64,000 nucleotides of DNA from Kitasatospora azatica KCTC 9699 (lineage in GTDB: Bacteria; Actinomycetota; Actinomycetes; Streptomycetales; Streptomycetaceae): assembly GCF_000744785.1 (NCBI RefSeq), contig NZ_JQMO01000003.1, forward strand, positions 186,001 to 250,000, given 5' to 3'. Positions 51,253 to 61,312 of the stretch are shown in pieces. Below the pieces are notes generated by a model. It was not told where the DNA came from. It searched no databases and was given only the letters and a program-made list of their open reading frames with translations. Within the stretch, counting starts at the first letter, position 1, and every line of letters begins with the position of its first letter. The translations under genes were made by a program, and so were the position numbers.

Positions 51253-54200
51253 TCACTGGATGATCGTCCACCCCCCGTCGGGATCGAAGCGGAACACTCC
51301 GAACGGGTCGGTTATGTACAGGCTCCTGTTGAGGAACACGGCCTGCTTCGTGAACCAGACCATGCAGTCGTCGCAGACCTCCTTGCTCACCGCCAGCGGC
51401 GAGCCCGGAGACAGCACCGAACCCTGCTTCTCGGCGTGCCAGAGGTTGTAGGAGCCTTCCTCGCCGTTGTCGAGGAACGTCTGACCCGGCTTCAGGGCCT
51501 CGGCGGGCGAGGCCTCGTAGCCGATGTCCTGGGCCATCTGCTCCATGTCCGGCTCGGCCGGCCTGGTGAACCCGGACGGCAGCTTGAAGCGTCCGCCGCT
51601 GACGGTCCACAACTTCCCGTCCCAGCTGACCGTCTTGGACTTGAAGCTGGCGGGCAGCTTCGGCGGCGTGGGCAGGACGATCGGGCAGGTGGCGTCGCCC
51701 GGCTTCGGGTTGTTGTCGTTGTGCACCAGGACCGGGGTGTCGCCGGCTTCCACGTAGAAGTCGTGGTCGCCGGGCACCGTGAGGTCCCACATGTCGCCGT
51801 CGGACTTGGCCGGGACGGTCCCGCCCTCCACTGTGGCGACGCTGCCGTCGTCGGTGGTGAGCTCGTCGCCCTTGGCCAGCTTGGCGGCCTCCACCCAGCT
51901 GCGGCTGGTGCGGTCGTAGAACAGGTGGTGCTGCGTGGTGTTGACGACCTTGTCGCCCTTGGCGGTGTGGACCGTCAGGTCGTAGAGGTCGGTGTCGTGC
52001 TTGACCTCGACCACCGAGACGTCGCTGTCCTTGGTCTTGCCGGTCGAGGTGTCGGTCGACTTGACCTTGTCACCGGCACGCAGGGTGCTGATGGCCTTGG
52101 TGCTGCCGTCGGCCAGCGCCACCTTGGTGTCCGCGGTGAAACTCTCGCCGCCGCACCGGGTCCCGGAGCCCTCGCCTTCGAGCGCCGCGTCCTCGGAGCT
52201 GGAGGCCTTGGCGGCGCCGCCCTCGGCCGCCCCGGCGTCGGCCGCCCCGGCGTCCGCCGCAGCCAGGTCGACCGCAGCCGATTCCTCGAGCGCCGCCGCG
52301 CCGGCCACCACGCCGGCCGCGACGCCGACGCCCATGGAGCCGGCGATCGCCGCGCCACCTTCCATGATCGCGGCGAACACGCCGGCGCCGATCATGCCTC
52401 CGGCGCCCATGGCCGAACCCTCGGCCATCGCGGCGCCGATGGCGACCAGGCAACCGCCCTCGGTGATGATCGTGCACGCGACGCCGCCGACCACGGCGGC
52501 CGCCCCGAGGCCGATCTCGACGGCCGACATCCAGTCGTGGCCGTCCATCTCGACGTTGCTCACCGGGTTGCCGCCCGCGAAGCCGTACCGGTTCCCGGCG
52601 GCGGCCATGGCCTGGTCCGCGCTCGCGCCACTGAAGGTGTCACGCGTCATGAACCGGTTGATGTTCGGGTCGTAGCTGCGCGCGCCCATGTTGAGGGTGG
52701 ACGTGGCGGTGTCGACGCGTGCCGAGTTGAACCGGTACGCGTTGTAGGGGAACGTCGAGACGCCGTTGCCGAGTTGGCTGTTCTTGTCGGTCCCGGAGTC
52801 CCAGGTGTTCGGGAAGTTGGCGGTGTCGACGCCGTAGGCGGTGTAGTCGTACGTCGCCGTCGTGCTGCCGGTGTTGCTGGTCAGCGCTTCCACGTCGGAG
52901 TGCGGGCTGTAGCTGTAGTAGTTGTACTGGGTCAGCCCCGGTCCGCTGCCGGAGTTGGTGTTGATCATGCCGAGCCGCTCGCCGCCGGGCGAGTAGTCGT
53001 ACACCTTCTGCGCCGCGCTGAAGCCGGTGACGGTCTCGTCCTGCACGACGGTGCCGGCGCCGAGGTAGTCGAAGGTCGAGGTCTGCGCGGTGGAGCTGCC
53101 GTCGTTCTCCGTCTCGGTCAGCGGCCGGTTGATCGTGTCGTAGGTGTAGTCGGTCTTGTTGTTGACGGGATTCGTGGTGGTCCCGCTGGTGGACGCCTGC
53201 TCCAGGATGTTGTCGAAGGCGTCGTACTTGTAGCTCTGGCTGATGCCGTTGACGTAGCCGCTGGAGAAGCCGCTGGTGACGGCGGTCAGCCGGCCGAGCG
53301 TGTCGTACTGGTACGCACCGGTCGGCAGCGCCGGTACGGTGGCCGACTGGTTCTGCGTGTAGTCCATCCGGCCGCGATCGTAGAAGTACCCGATCTGGGT
53401 CTGGTTGACGGTCTGCACGCTGACGTTGCCGGCGCTGTCGTAGATGTAGTCCTCGACGTCGGCGCCGTTGTTCTTGACCTGGGTCACCTGGTTGTTCGGG
53501 CTGTAGCTGCGGGCCAGGGTCCGGGTCATGGCGGCGCCGGTGTCGGCGTTCTGCAACACCTGCGCGTCGGAGACGACGTTGTTGTTCGGGTCGTAGGTCA
53601 GGGTATGCGAGTCGACCGTGGTCCCGACCGAGGTGGCCTCGAGGCTCGAGGCCAGGGTGCCGTCGGAGTTGTAGGTCGCCGTGAGGAGGTTGCCGTTGCC
53701 CTTCTGCTCGGTGGCCGGTTTTCCGGTCGGGGTGTAGGTGTACGAGGTGGTGAGGCCGGGATCCAGACCGGACTGCTGGTTCAGTACGGACGTGAGCCGG
53801 CCCATGGCGTCGTACGTGTAGTTGTCGATCCGCGCGTCGAAGGTCTGCGTCTTGGGACGGCCCATCGGGTCGTAGGTGTAACCGATGGTGTGCTTGGCCG
53901 TGCCGGCGAGGTTCTCCTGCAGCTGGGTCATCTGGTTCAGCTGGTTGAACGCCGCGTGGAAGTCGTCGAACGTGGCGCCCGTCGTGTTGTCGAGCGCGTC
54001 GGTCCGGTTGCCGTCGGCGTCGTACACGTAGGAGTAGCTCTCCGGGACCGTCGTGCCGTCAGCGCCGTTGTCACGGACGATCTTCACGGCGTCCGCGGCC
54101 ACCAGGTAGCCGCCCGGCGGTGCCAGGGTGATGCTCTGACCGGAGCCGGCCTTGAAGTTGAACTCCGTGGCCGAGGAGGTCTTCAGCTGCACCCACTGAC

Positions 54201-57200
54201 CCTGGTTCGCGTTCTGGTTGACCAGGATCCCGGGGTTCGTGGAGCCGCCGTTGTAGGCCACCGTGTACGAGGCGTACGCCGAGGTCAGCGAAGTGTTGGT
54301 CGGGATGTGCACGTACACCGAGTAGTTGCCGTCCTGCGGCACCGAGAGGTTCCACTGGAAGACGTTGGTGTTGGAGCCACTGGCGGTCCAGTAGTCGGCG
54401 CCGTCGGCGCCGTCGCCGGAGACCTTGCTCCATTCCGTGTTGTTGGCGACGCTCGCCGCGGCGTTGCCCGCGAGCATGATCTGGGACTGCCAGCCGGCGG
54501 GCAGGCCGCTGTCCTGGAAGGACTGGAGCTTGCCGTCCGGGTAGTGGCCCCACTGCTGGGTGCGGCTGCCGGAGCCGTCCTCGGAGAGGATCATGCGCTT
54601 GGCCTGCCGGCCGGCGTTGTCGTAGTCGTAGGAGGTGATGATGTTGAAGGGGTCGGTGGAGTTCTGCGTCCAGCCGTTGTCGTAGTACGTGTAGGACGTG
54701 GTGGCGGTGGACTGCAGCGGCGCGAAGGTGCCCTGCGGGGTCACCGTGTGCTGGGTGACCGAGCTGATCCGGCCGGCCGGGTCGTAGCTGTAGTCACTCT
54801 CCGGCTGTTCGGGGGCACCGTAGTTGGTGTCACCGGGCAGGACCGCGCCCAGCTTCTTCGACACCCGGTTGTCCGCGTCGAACACCGTCGAGGTGGTGTA
54901 GGAGCCCGGGTGCGCGGTGGCGTTGAGGACCCCGAGCGGGGAGATGACGCCGGTCCGGTTGCCGACCTGGTCGTAGGTGTACTGCGTCGTGTCGTACACC
55001 GCGGTGGAACCGGTTCCGGTGTGCGGCGAGTTGACCTGGGTGACCTGACCGTCGGAGTCGGTGGTGTACACCGTCATGACGCCGTTCTGGTCCGTCGTGC
55101 TGTACCGGTAGCCGTCCGGGTCGTAGCTCACCGAGGCGACGTGGTTGAGCGCGTCGGTGACGGACAGGACCCGGTGCTCCAGGTCGTAGGCCAACTTGCT
55201 GATCTTGCCGAACGGGTCGGTCACCTGGAACTTATTGCCGACGTCGTCGTAGTCGGTCCTGGTGACGGCGCCCGCCGCGTCGGTGACCGAGGTCGCCTCG
55301 TTGGCCTTGTCGTAGCCGGTCGTGGTGGTGTACGACCCCGCGGTGGCGGTCGGGAGGTTCCCGTTCGGCTGAGTGGTCGTCAGCCGGTTGCCGACCGCGT
55401 CATAGGTGTAGGTCACCTTGCGGACCGGGGAGGTCGGGGTGTCCTGCGGCAGGGTCGTCGAGGTGATCCGGTCCATCGGGTCGAAGACCGCCGAGGACAC
55501 CGCGCCCGTGGCCGAGGTGCTCTGGGTGGTGTTGTCGTTGGCGTCGTACACCGCGGCGGGCGTGGTGATGTACACCGCGTGGCGCTGGTCCTTGGGGACC
55601 GAGGAGTCCAGCCTGCGCAGGAACACGTCGTAGTTCTGGGTGGTGGTGTTCCCCAGCGGGTCGCTGGTGGCCGTCACCTCGCCGCGCTGGCCGTACACCA
55701 TCTGGCCCGCGTTGCCCAGCGGGTCGGTGACGGTGCCCGGGGCCCCGGAGGGGTCGTAGTTGGCGTAGGTCGTCTTGTGGCCGTCGGCGTCGGTCTGCGA
55801 GAGCTTCTGGCCGAAGACGTCGTAGGTGTAGCTGGTGGTGTACGAGCCGGCGGCGGCCCCGGAGACGGTGCCGTTCGGGTCGACGGCGGTGAGCTGGTTG
55901 CCGAAACCGTCGTAGGTGTAGTGCCAGTGCCGGGCGCCGGGACTGCCCAGGTCCGTCAGGTGGGCGATGTGGCCGCCCTGGAGGAACTGGTAGTTGTAGG
56001 TGGTCTGGTAGTGCGTGCCGTCGCCGTTGGCCACCGCGCCGATCTTCGTCAGCGGGTAACCCGTGTTGGCGTCATAGGTCCACGTGGTCTTGGCGTTGTT
56101 GTCCTCGGTCAGGGTCGTGACGTTGTTGTCGGCGTCCCAGGCCATCGTGGTCTTCTGGTTCAGCGGGTTGACCACCTGGACCATCCGCCCGGCCGAGTCG
56201 GTCTGGTAGACGTACGGCTGGTTGTTCGCGTCCGTGACCGTGGACTGCGTCTGCGCGCCGCTGACGGTGCTCGCCGTGTTGGCGAACGTCGTGGTCCTGC
56301 CGTCCCGGTCGGTGATCGACCGGGTCTGCCACTTGGTGGCCGAGGAGGGCGGGTAGTAGGCGATGGCGGTGCTGTTCCCGCGCGGGTCCTGCACCGACAC
56401 CAGCTTGACGTTCTTCATGCCCTGCGTGGCGTCGTAGCTGAAGTTGAACGTCTTGGCGCTGCTCGTGCCGGCGCCGTCGACCACGCGTTCCAGCAGACCG
56501 TTGGTGCTGTAGTAGAAGTTCACCGTGCGACCGGAGATGTCCGAGATCGACGACACGTGGTCGATGATCGCCGGGTCGGTCAGGTTGGTGCCGGTCTGCA
56601 GCGCGCCGGTGGAGTCGATGTAGGAGTAGCTGCCGCCCTTGAGGTAGTAGCCGACCTTCATCGTGGTCCGGCCGACCGGGTCGGTGATCTCGGTCAGCAG
56701 CTCCGCGGGCTTGTTCTCCGACTGGCGGTCCGAGTAGCCGAAGGTGGCGAAGTTGCCGTTGCGGTCCGCCGAACCGGTCGGATAGCCCTCGCAGTCGTAG
56801 TAGTCGACCGTGCCCTCGGGCCGGGTCATCGACCAGGCCTGGGAGTACGTGTCCTGCGGCCCGCAGGTGTGCAACTGCTGCAGCCACAGGTGCACGCCCG
56901 GCGGCGAGGTCCAGGACGGCGGGTTGGTGGCGGTGTTCAACGTCCACTGGTGGGCGTTGCCGGTACCGTCCTTCATGGCCACCGTCGTCGGGCTCTGCTG
57001 CGGGTGCCAGTACAGCGCCTGGCCCAGCCTGGTCGGCGTCGAGGCCTGCAGCGACCAGCCGAAGCCGGTGGTGGTGTCGGTGGTGTCGAGCGAGTTGTAG
57101 TTCAGGCGCAGGAAGGTGTTGAACCCTCGCGAGGGGTTGGAGAACAGGTCGTCGTTCCACACCGTGTTGCCGGAGGCGTTGTCGGTGTAGAGCGTCGAGC

Positions 57201-60144
57201 CGGAACCGGTGTCGGTCTTGGTGTACTGGTAGAACTTCTCCAGGCCGAGCTGGTTGTTGCCGGTCGGGTCCACGCTGATCTGCTGCTTGAGCGAGCCGAT
57301 CCCGCCGGTGGTGCCGGCGGACATGACCGCGGCCTTGGCCGAGCCGCCCGACGAGGGCGAGGACGGCGAGGACGGCGCCCCGGCCGACAGGTACGCGCCG
57401 GTGGTCTTGTTGTACATGTCCCAGGCCAGGCTGTAGCCGCCCGTCTGGTTGGCGTCCGTCGGGGTCGGCGGTGTCACCTGGGCGTTCAGCGTCGCGGTGG
57501 CACCGGGCGCCAGGTCCGAGGGCAGCGCGGTCTGCAGCTGGCTGCTGCCGGTCACGTCGGTGCCGTCCGGCAACGTCCAGTGGTAGGTCAGGACTTCGCC
57601 GGCCGCCGCCCAGGTCGAGGACGTGGTGTTGTTGACCGTCACCGGAACCGTGTAGGTGGTGCCGGGCTGCATGTCCGACGGCGTGGTCGGGGCGTAGTAC
57701 GTGGACCCGGTGGAGGAGTCCAGGTAGGTCACCACCAGGGTCGGGGCCAGGGCCGGCTCGGCGGTGCCCGGCCCGGCGAAGATGGTGCGCTCCTGCGGCG
57801 AGCCCGAGGTCTCCCCGGCCAGCTTCAGCAAGAGGCCGTGGTCACTGCCGGCGGTGTCGATCCAGCCCTGCACGGTCGACGTGGCGTCGAAGTTGCGCCG
57901 GTTCGGGTCGTTGGTGAAGCCGTTCAGGGTGCCGCCCGGCGCCGCGGTGTAGTCACCGCCCGCCGTGGTCCAGGCGGTGCCGGTGGCGGCCGAGTTCCAG
58001 GTGGCCTGGTTCCCGGTGAACGACCGGGTCAGACCGTGCAGCTCGTAGACCGCGCCGGAGCTGCCCGTGGTCGTCGTCTCCTGCCACAGCTTCAGGTGCG
58101 CGTCCAGGATCCGCGACCCGGCCGGCACCTGCGACAGCTGCCCGAAGTCCAGCACCGAGCGGGCGACGCCGTAGGTGGCGGAGTTGTCGCCGACCTCCAG
58201 CCACGGCTGCGGCGTGCCGGCGTTGCTCAGGGTGTTGAGCACCGAGGTCGACAGGGTGGACGACAGCGTGGTCGCGGCCACCGACGGGATCAGCAGCGTG
58301 GTCCGCCCGGCCTCCGGCAGCCGGACCAGCTGCGTGGGCCCGGAGATCAGCTGACCGCCCTTGGTCTTGATCGCGACCATGTAGTAGTAGGCGTTGCCGT
58401 ACGGATCGGAGTTGTTCGCCGGGGTCGGCACGGCCGTGGAGTCCACGAAGGCCGTCTGGGACGGGTCCACCGGCGAGATCTCGGTGTCCGCGCCCGGCGA
58501 GAACGTCTGGAAGACGCTGCGGTGCACCTGGTACTGCGCGATGTCATTCGCGGTATTGCCGGTGGTGTTCGTGTAGGCGGGCCAGGACAGCTCCGCGCCG
58601 GTGGCGTGGATCACCGTCGGCGGCTTCACCGCGATCCCCGGGATCCCGTAACTGATGGTCAGCTTCGGGTAGTTCACGACCTCGCCGCCATAGGCGTAGA
58701 TCGATCCCTCGAACCGGGGACCGCCTTGGCCCAGCGGCGTCTCGTTGGTGGCCCTGAGGACGAACCCGTTGTTCGCCGCCGAGCCGCTGATCCAGTTCTG
58801 CACCGCCGAGGTGACCGGGAAGTCGTCCCACACGCCCACCTGGTTGGCGTTCATCTGCGACGTACCGGCGACCGGGCCGCCGATCGACGAGGCGTTGCTC
58901 CAGGTGGCCGTCGTCGGCGACCAGGAGGCGTTCGCCTGCAGTGCCTGCATCGGCACGTTGTTGCTGCCGGTGGTGACCGTCTGGTCGTAGTACAGCTTCA
59001 GATCCGCCGAGTTGATCGTGCTCCCGGCCGGAACCGACGGCATCGGGAACTTGATCAGCGCCCGGGCCGCGCCGGTGGTCGTGGTCCCCACGGTCAGCCG
59101 CCACGACGTGCTGTAGTTCGTCGTCGCGCCGTCGGCCGAGATCATCACGTTCGACGCCGTCGCCGAGGTCGGCGAGACCAGCACCGTCGGATCGATGGTG
59201 ACCGGGTAGGCCCGGGCCTTGTCGGCCAGCCAGGCCGCGTTCGGGGTCTCGGTCAGCCGCAGGGTCCCACCGGCCGCGTCGAAGGCCATGGTCTGCGTGA
59301 CCTTCGAGCTGTAGGCCTTGCCGTAGGGCGAGTTCTTGTCGTCCTTGGCGTCCACCATGTAGGGCGCCGGGATCGTCATCACCGGATTCGCCGACTCGCC
59401 GCCGAGCAGGTCGATCGAGCCGTCCGGGTTCCGCCTCGGCGTCAGGCCGCCGCCCAGGTTCAGGGTGAACGAGTAACTCGCCGTGGCACTCGGCGCCTTC
59501 GCCAGGACGATGGACTCCTTCAACCCGGTCGGCAGGACCTGGTAGTCCAGATCGGTGTTCGCCCACGCGCCGGGGTAGGCGGCCGCCGAACCGGTCAGCT
59601 TCGGCGAGCCCACCGTCGCGCCGTCCGCGCCGAGCTGCACCGAGGCACCGCCGGACTCCAGCCGCACCAGCGAACCGGCCTGCGAGGAGAAGTACGTGTG
59701 GAAGGAGTTGCCCTCGGCCCCGGCGGTGAATCCGTTGTGGGCCAGCGGCTTCACCGTGCTGTCGATGTCCTGCCAGTCGCCCTTGGCGTCCTGGTAGTGC
59801 ACCGGCGCCGCGGACAGGTCCTCCTGCGCGCTGCCGTCGGACATCTGGAAGAGCTTGCTGTTCGCCGTCCGCTTCCCGGTTAGCTCCTTGGTCCGGGTGG
59901 CGTGCGGATCGGCCGCGGCGGCCTGTGTGCCGCCGTGCTGGGCCGGCTTGGTGTAGGCGGCCGTGGTGTTCTTGCCCTTCGGGCCCGGCTTCCAGTTGCC
60001 GTCACCCGGCGGCTGGATGTGCACGCTCGAGTGCGCGTGTGCCGCCTCGGAGAACGCGAATTGGGACAGCGTCATCCCCGACACCAGGAGCGTGGATGTG
60101 GTGACCCAGGCCGTCCACCGGTGTAACCGCAGTCTTTTCTTCAC
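51253..60144 (-). CDS. Giant secreted Rhs/YD-repeat polymorphic toxin with Hint and deaminase-like tip
   Basis: GTG 60144, six bases after GAAAGG, gives 2,963 residues; ATG 60222 is in frame but its extra residues precede the signal peptide (KKRLRLHRWTAWVTTSTLLV, cleavage near AAHA). In order: two DNRLRE-type domains (about 330-500 and 605-810), Rhs/YD repeats from about 980, a golvesin-like domain inside them (about 1908-2028; SGSNTNVFQWNLSVPQDGNY), and the Rhs core end 'GARSYDPNINRFMTRDTF' near 2490. Gly/Ala-rich hydrophobic helices follow (about 2540-2630), then a Hint domain from C2664 to VHN2809, and a 154-residue tip. The tip has H2903-A-E2905 and C2924-D-D-C2927, the zinc motif of the nucleotide/nucleic-acid deaminase superfamily. 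Hint cleavage after N2809 should release it. The target is not known. Confidence 0.9.
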   Translation of the reverse strand: MKKRLRLHRWTAWVTTSTLLVSGMTLSQFAFSEAAHAHSSVHIQPPGDGNWKPGPKGKNTTAAYTKPAQHGGTQAAAADPHATRTKELTGKRTANSKLFQMSDGSAQEDLSAAPVHYQDAKGDWQDIDSTVKPLAHNGFTAGAEGNSFHTYFSSQAGSLVRLESGGASVQLGADGATVGSPKLTGSAAAYPGAWANTDLDYQVLPTGLKESIVLAKAPSATASYSFTLNLGGGLTPRRNPDGSIDLLGGESANPVMTIPAPYMVDAKDDKNSPYGKAYSSKVTQTMAFDAAGGTLRLTETPNAAWLADKARAYPVTIDPTVLVSPTSATASNVMISADGATTNYSTSWRLTVGTTTTGAARALIKFPMPSVPAGSTINSADLKLYYDQTVTTGSNNVPMQALQANASWSPTTATWSNASSIGGPVAGTSQMNANQVGVWDDFPVTSAVQNWISGSAANNGFVLRATNETPLGQGGPRFEGSIYAYGGEVVNYPKLTISYGIPGIAVKPPTVIHATGAELSWPAYTNTTGNTANDIAQYQVHRSVFQTFSPGADTEISPVDPSQTAFVDSTAVPTPANNSDPYGNAYYYMVAIKTKGGQLISGPTQLVRLPEAGRTTLLIPSVAATTLSSTLSTSVLNTLSNAGTPQPWLEVGDNSATYGVARSVLDFGQLSQVPAGSRILDAHLKLWQETTTTGSSGAVYELHGLTRSFTGNQATWNSAATGTAWTTAGGDYTAAPGGTLNGFTNDPNRRNFDATSTVQGWIDTAGSDHGLLLKLAGETSGSPQERTIFAGPGTAEPALAPTLVVTYLDSSTGSTYYAPTTPSDMQPGTTYTVPVTVNNTTSSTWAAAGEVLTYHWTLPDGTDVTGSSQLQTALPSDLAPGATATLNAQVTPPTPTDANQTGGYSLAWDMYNKTTGAYLSAGAPSSPSSPSSGGSAKAAVMSAGTTGGIGSLKQQISVDPTGNNQLGLEKFYQYTKTDTGSGSTLYTDNASGNTVWNDDLFSNPSRGFNTFLRLNYNSLDTTDTTTGFGWSLQASTPTRLGQALYWHPQQSPTTVAMKDGTGNAHQWTLNTATNPPSWTSPPGVHLWLQQLHTCGPQDTYSQAWSMTRPEGTVDYYDCEGYPTGSADRNGNFATFGYSDRQSENKPAELLTEITDPVGRTTMKVGYYLKGGSYSYIDSTGALQTGTNLTDPAIIDHVSSISDISGRTVNFYYSTNGLLERVVDGAGTSSAKTFNFSYDATQGMKNVKLVSVQDPRGNSTAIAYYPPSSATKWQTRSITDRDGRTTTFANTASTVSGAQTQSTVTDANNQPYVYQTDSAGRMVQVVNPLNQKTTMAWDADNNVTTLTEDNNAKTTWTYDANTGYPLTKIGAVANGDGTHYQTTYNYQFLQGGHIAHLTDLGSPGARHWHYTYDGFGNQLTAVDPNGTVSGAAAGSYTTSYTYDVFGQKLSQTDADGHKTTYANYDPSGAPGTVTDPLGNAGQMVYGQRGEVTATSDPLGNTTTQNYDVFLRRLDSSVPKDQRHAVYITTPAAVYDANDNTTQSTSATGAVSSAVFDPMDRITSTTLPQDTPTSPVRKVTYTYDAVGNRLTTTQPNGNLPTATAGSYTTTTGYDKANEATSVTDAAGAVTRTDYDDVGNKFQVTDPFGKISKLAYDLEHRVLSVTDALNHVASVSYDPDGYRYSTTDQNGVMTVYTTDSDGQVTQVNSPHTGTGSTAVYDTTQYTYDQVGNRTGVISPLGVLNATAHPGSYTTSTVFDADNRVSKKLGAVLPGDTNYGAPEQPESDYSYDPAGRISSVTQHTVTPQGTFAPLQSTATTSYTYYDNGWTQNSTDPFNIITSYDYDNAGRQAKRMILSEDGSGSRTQQWGHYPDGKLQSFQDSGLPAGWQSQIMLAGNAAASVANNTEWSKVSGDGADGADYWTASGSNTNVFQWNLSVPQDGNYSVYVHIPTNTSLTSAYASYTVAYNGGSTNPGILVNQNANQGQWVQLKTSSATEFNFKAGSGQSITLAPPGGYLVAADAVKIVRDNGADGTTVPESYSYVYDADGNRTDALDNTTGATFDDFHAAFNQLNQMTQLQENLAGTAKHTIGYTYDPMGRPKTQTFDARIDNYTYDAMGRLTSVLNQQSGLDPGLTTSYTYTPTGKPATEQKGNGNLLTATYNSDGTLASSLEATSVGTTVDSHTLTYDPNNNVVSDAQVLQNADTGAAMTRTLARSYSPNNQVTQVKNNGADVEDYIYDSAGNVSVQTVNQTQIGYFYDRGRMDYTQNQSATVPALPTGAYQYDTLGRLTAVTSGFSSGYVNGISQSYKYDAFDNILEQASTSGTTTNPVNNKTDYTYDTINRPLTETENDGSSTAQTSTFDYLGAGTVVQDETVTGFSAAQKVYDYSPGGERLGMINTNSGSGPGLTQYNYYSYSPHSDVEALTSNTGSTTATYDYTAYGVDTANFPNTWDSGTDKNSQLGNGVSTFPYNAYRFNSARVDTATSTLNMGARSYDPNINRFMTRDTFSGASADQAMAAAGNRYGFAGGNPVSNVEMDGHDWMSAVEIGLGAAAVVGGVACTIITEGGCLVAIGAAMAEGSAMGAGGMIGAGVFAAIMEGGAAIAGSMGVGVAAGVVAGAAALEESAAVDLAAADAGAADAGAAEGGAAKASSSEDAALEGEGSGTRCGGESFTADTKVALADGSTKAISTLRAGDKVKSTDTSTGKTKDSDVSVVEVKHDTDLYDLTVHTAKGDKVVNTTQHHLFYDRTSRSWVEAAKLAKGDELTTDDGSVATVEGGTVPAKSDGDMWDLTVPGDHDFYVEAGDTPVLVHNDNNPKPGDATCPIVLPTPPKLPASFKSKTVSWDGKLWTVSGGRFKLPSGFTRPAEPDMEQMAQDIGYEASPAEALKPGQTFLDNGEEGSYNLWHAEKQGSVLSPGSPLAVSKEVCDDCMVWFTKQAVFLNRSLYITDPFGVFRFDPDGGWTIIQ

Positions 60145-60228
60145 TGCTGACCTTTCAGCCGTCTCGACCGCGCTCCATCGGCGGGTCCGGATGTACAGCG
60201 CGGCCGCCGTCGGGATCGTCACAAAGCT

Positions 60229-60275
60229 GCGACCTGCGGAAATGCCCGGCTGGACTGGGCATTTCCGCAGGTCGC
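60229..60275. terminator. Perfect 19-bp inverted repeat upstream of the Rhs gene
   Basis: GCGACCTGCGGAAATGCCC (60229-60247) is exactly inverted at 60257-60275 with a nine-base loop. On the minus strand it follows the SDR gene and is followed by AGCTTTG, so it likely ends the SDR transcript and isolates the toxin gene's own promoter. The length and perfection would also suit a protein-binding site. Confidence 0.75.
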
Positions 60276-60502
60276 GGGCGATCTACCCGCCGTGCGGCGG
60301 ATGGCAAAAGGTCTGTAGAGGTTCTGCTCGGAAGCCCTTGTCTTCGGGCACGATCGACGAGCCCCGCCGAGCGGGTGTGATGTCGGTGCGTGTGGTTACC
60401 ACCAAGGGCTCACGCCATCGTCTGTCCGTTCTCGAAGTACGCCACGAGGGCGGGATCCAGCGGCGGCACGTCGTACGGCATGCTGCCGGCACCACGGGCT
60501 CG

Positions 60503-60566
60503 GTGGTCAGAGTTGCTCGGTGTTCAGAGCCGCCCGGTGTCGCCCAGTGGTCAGAGCTGCTCGGTG
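60503..60566. repeat. Duplicated tail of the SDR gene
   Basis: The 20-bp sequence that includes the SDR stop codon and last codons (60547-60566, GTGGTCAGAGCTGCTCGGTG) recurs 44 bp downstream at 60503-60522 with one change (19 of 20). Confidence 0.65.
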
Positions 60567-61312
60567 GGGCGCACGAGCAACTCGTTGACGGCCACGTGCC
60601 GGGGGCGGGTGACGATGTAGCCGATGGCGTCGGCGATGTCCTGGCTCTGCAGCCGCTCGATGTCGCCCAGGGAGCTGGCGATGACCTGCTGGACGACCTG
60701 CGGGTTGTGGGTGCGCAGTTCGGTGTCGACGCTGCCCGGCTCGACCACGGACACCCGGACGTGCTGGCGGGCCAGCTCCTGGCGCAGCGATTCGGTGAAG
60801 GCGCCGACGCCGAACTTGGTGGCGCAGTACACGGCGGACATGGCGAAGGCGCTGCGGCCGGCGACCGAGCCGATGTTGACGATGTCGGCGACCTCGCGCG
60901 GGCCCTGGCCGGCTGCCTTGAGCAGGTGCGGAACGGCCGCATGGGTGGTGTACATCAGGCCCATGAGGTTGATGTCGATCATGCGACGCCAGTCGTTCAG
61001 GTCCGCGTCGGGGGCGGGCCCGAGCAGCATGAGACCGGCGTTGTTGACCAGGATGTCCAGCCGGCCCAGGCCCTCGACGGTCCGGGCGACCGCTGCCGCG
61101 GCGGCCTGGGCGTCGGTGATGTCGGCGGGCACGACCAAGGCCTGGCCACCAGTGCTGGAGATCTCCGCGGCGAGGTCGGTGAGCCGGTCCTCGCGGCGGC
61201 CGACCAGCGCCACTGACGCCCCCTCACGGGCGAGTTCCAGGGCGGTGGCGTGGCCGATGCCGCTGGAGGCTCCGGTGATCAGGGCGACGGTTCCTTCGAG
61301 ACGACGAGTCAT
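60551..61312 (-). CDS. Classical SDR oxidoreductase
   Basis: This 253-residue SDR has cofactor loop TGASSGIG (about 14-21), an Arg pair in 'VALVGRREDRL' that suggests NADP(H), NNAG at about 91, 'IVNIGSVAGRSAF' with the catalytic Ser, and Y-C-A-T-K (catalytic Tyr and Lys, about 161-165). 'VEPGSVDTEL' closes the fold. It is related to the NADP-dependent serine/3-hydroxy acid dehydrogenase branch (YdfG-like), but the substrate is uncertain. Its 3' end is duplicated just downstream. It is divergent from the DGPF/sigma pair across 632 bp. Confidence 0.9.
   Translation of the reverse strand: MTRRLEGTVALITGASSGIGHATALELAREGASVALVGRREDRLTDLAAEISSTGGQALVVPADITDAQAAAAAVARTVEGLGRLDILVNNAGLMLLGPAPDADLNDWRRMIDINLMGLMYTTHAAVPHLLKAAGQGPREVADIVNIGSVAGRSAFAMSAVYCATKFGVGAFTESLRQELARQHVRVSVVEPGSVDTELRTHNPQVVQQVIASSLGDIERLQSQDIADAIGYIVTRPRHVAVNELLVRPTEQL

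Noticed and set aside
51436..59883. Uninterrupted plus-strand frame of about 2,800 codons
   Set aside because: It is antisense to the Rhs gene and has the Val/Gly/Arg-rich composition of a GC-rich shadow frame, with no domain. The minus strand shows clear YD repeats and ends.
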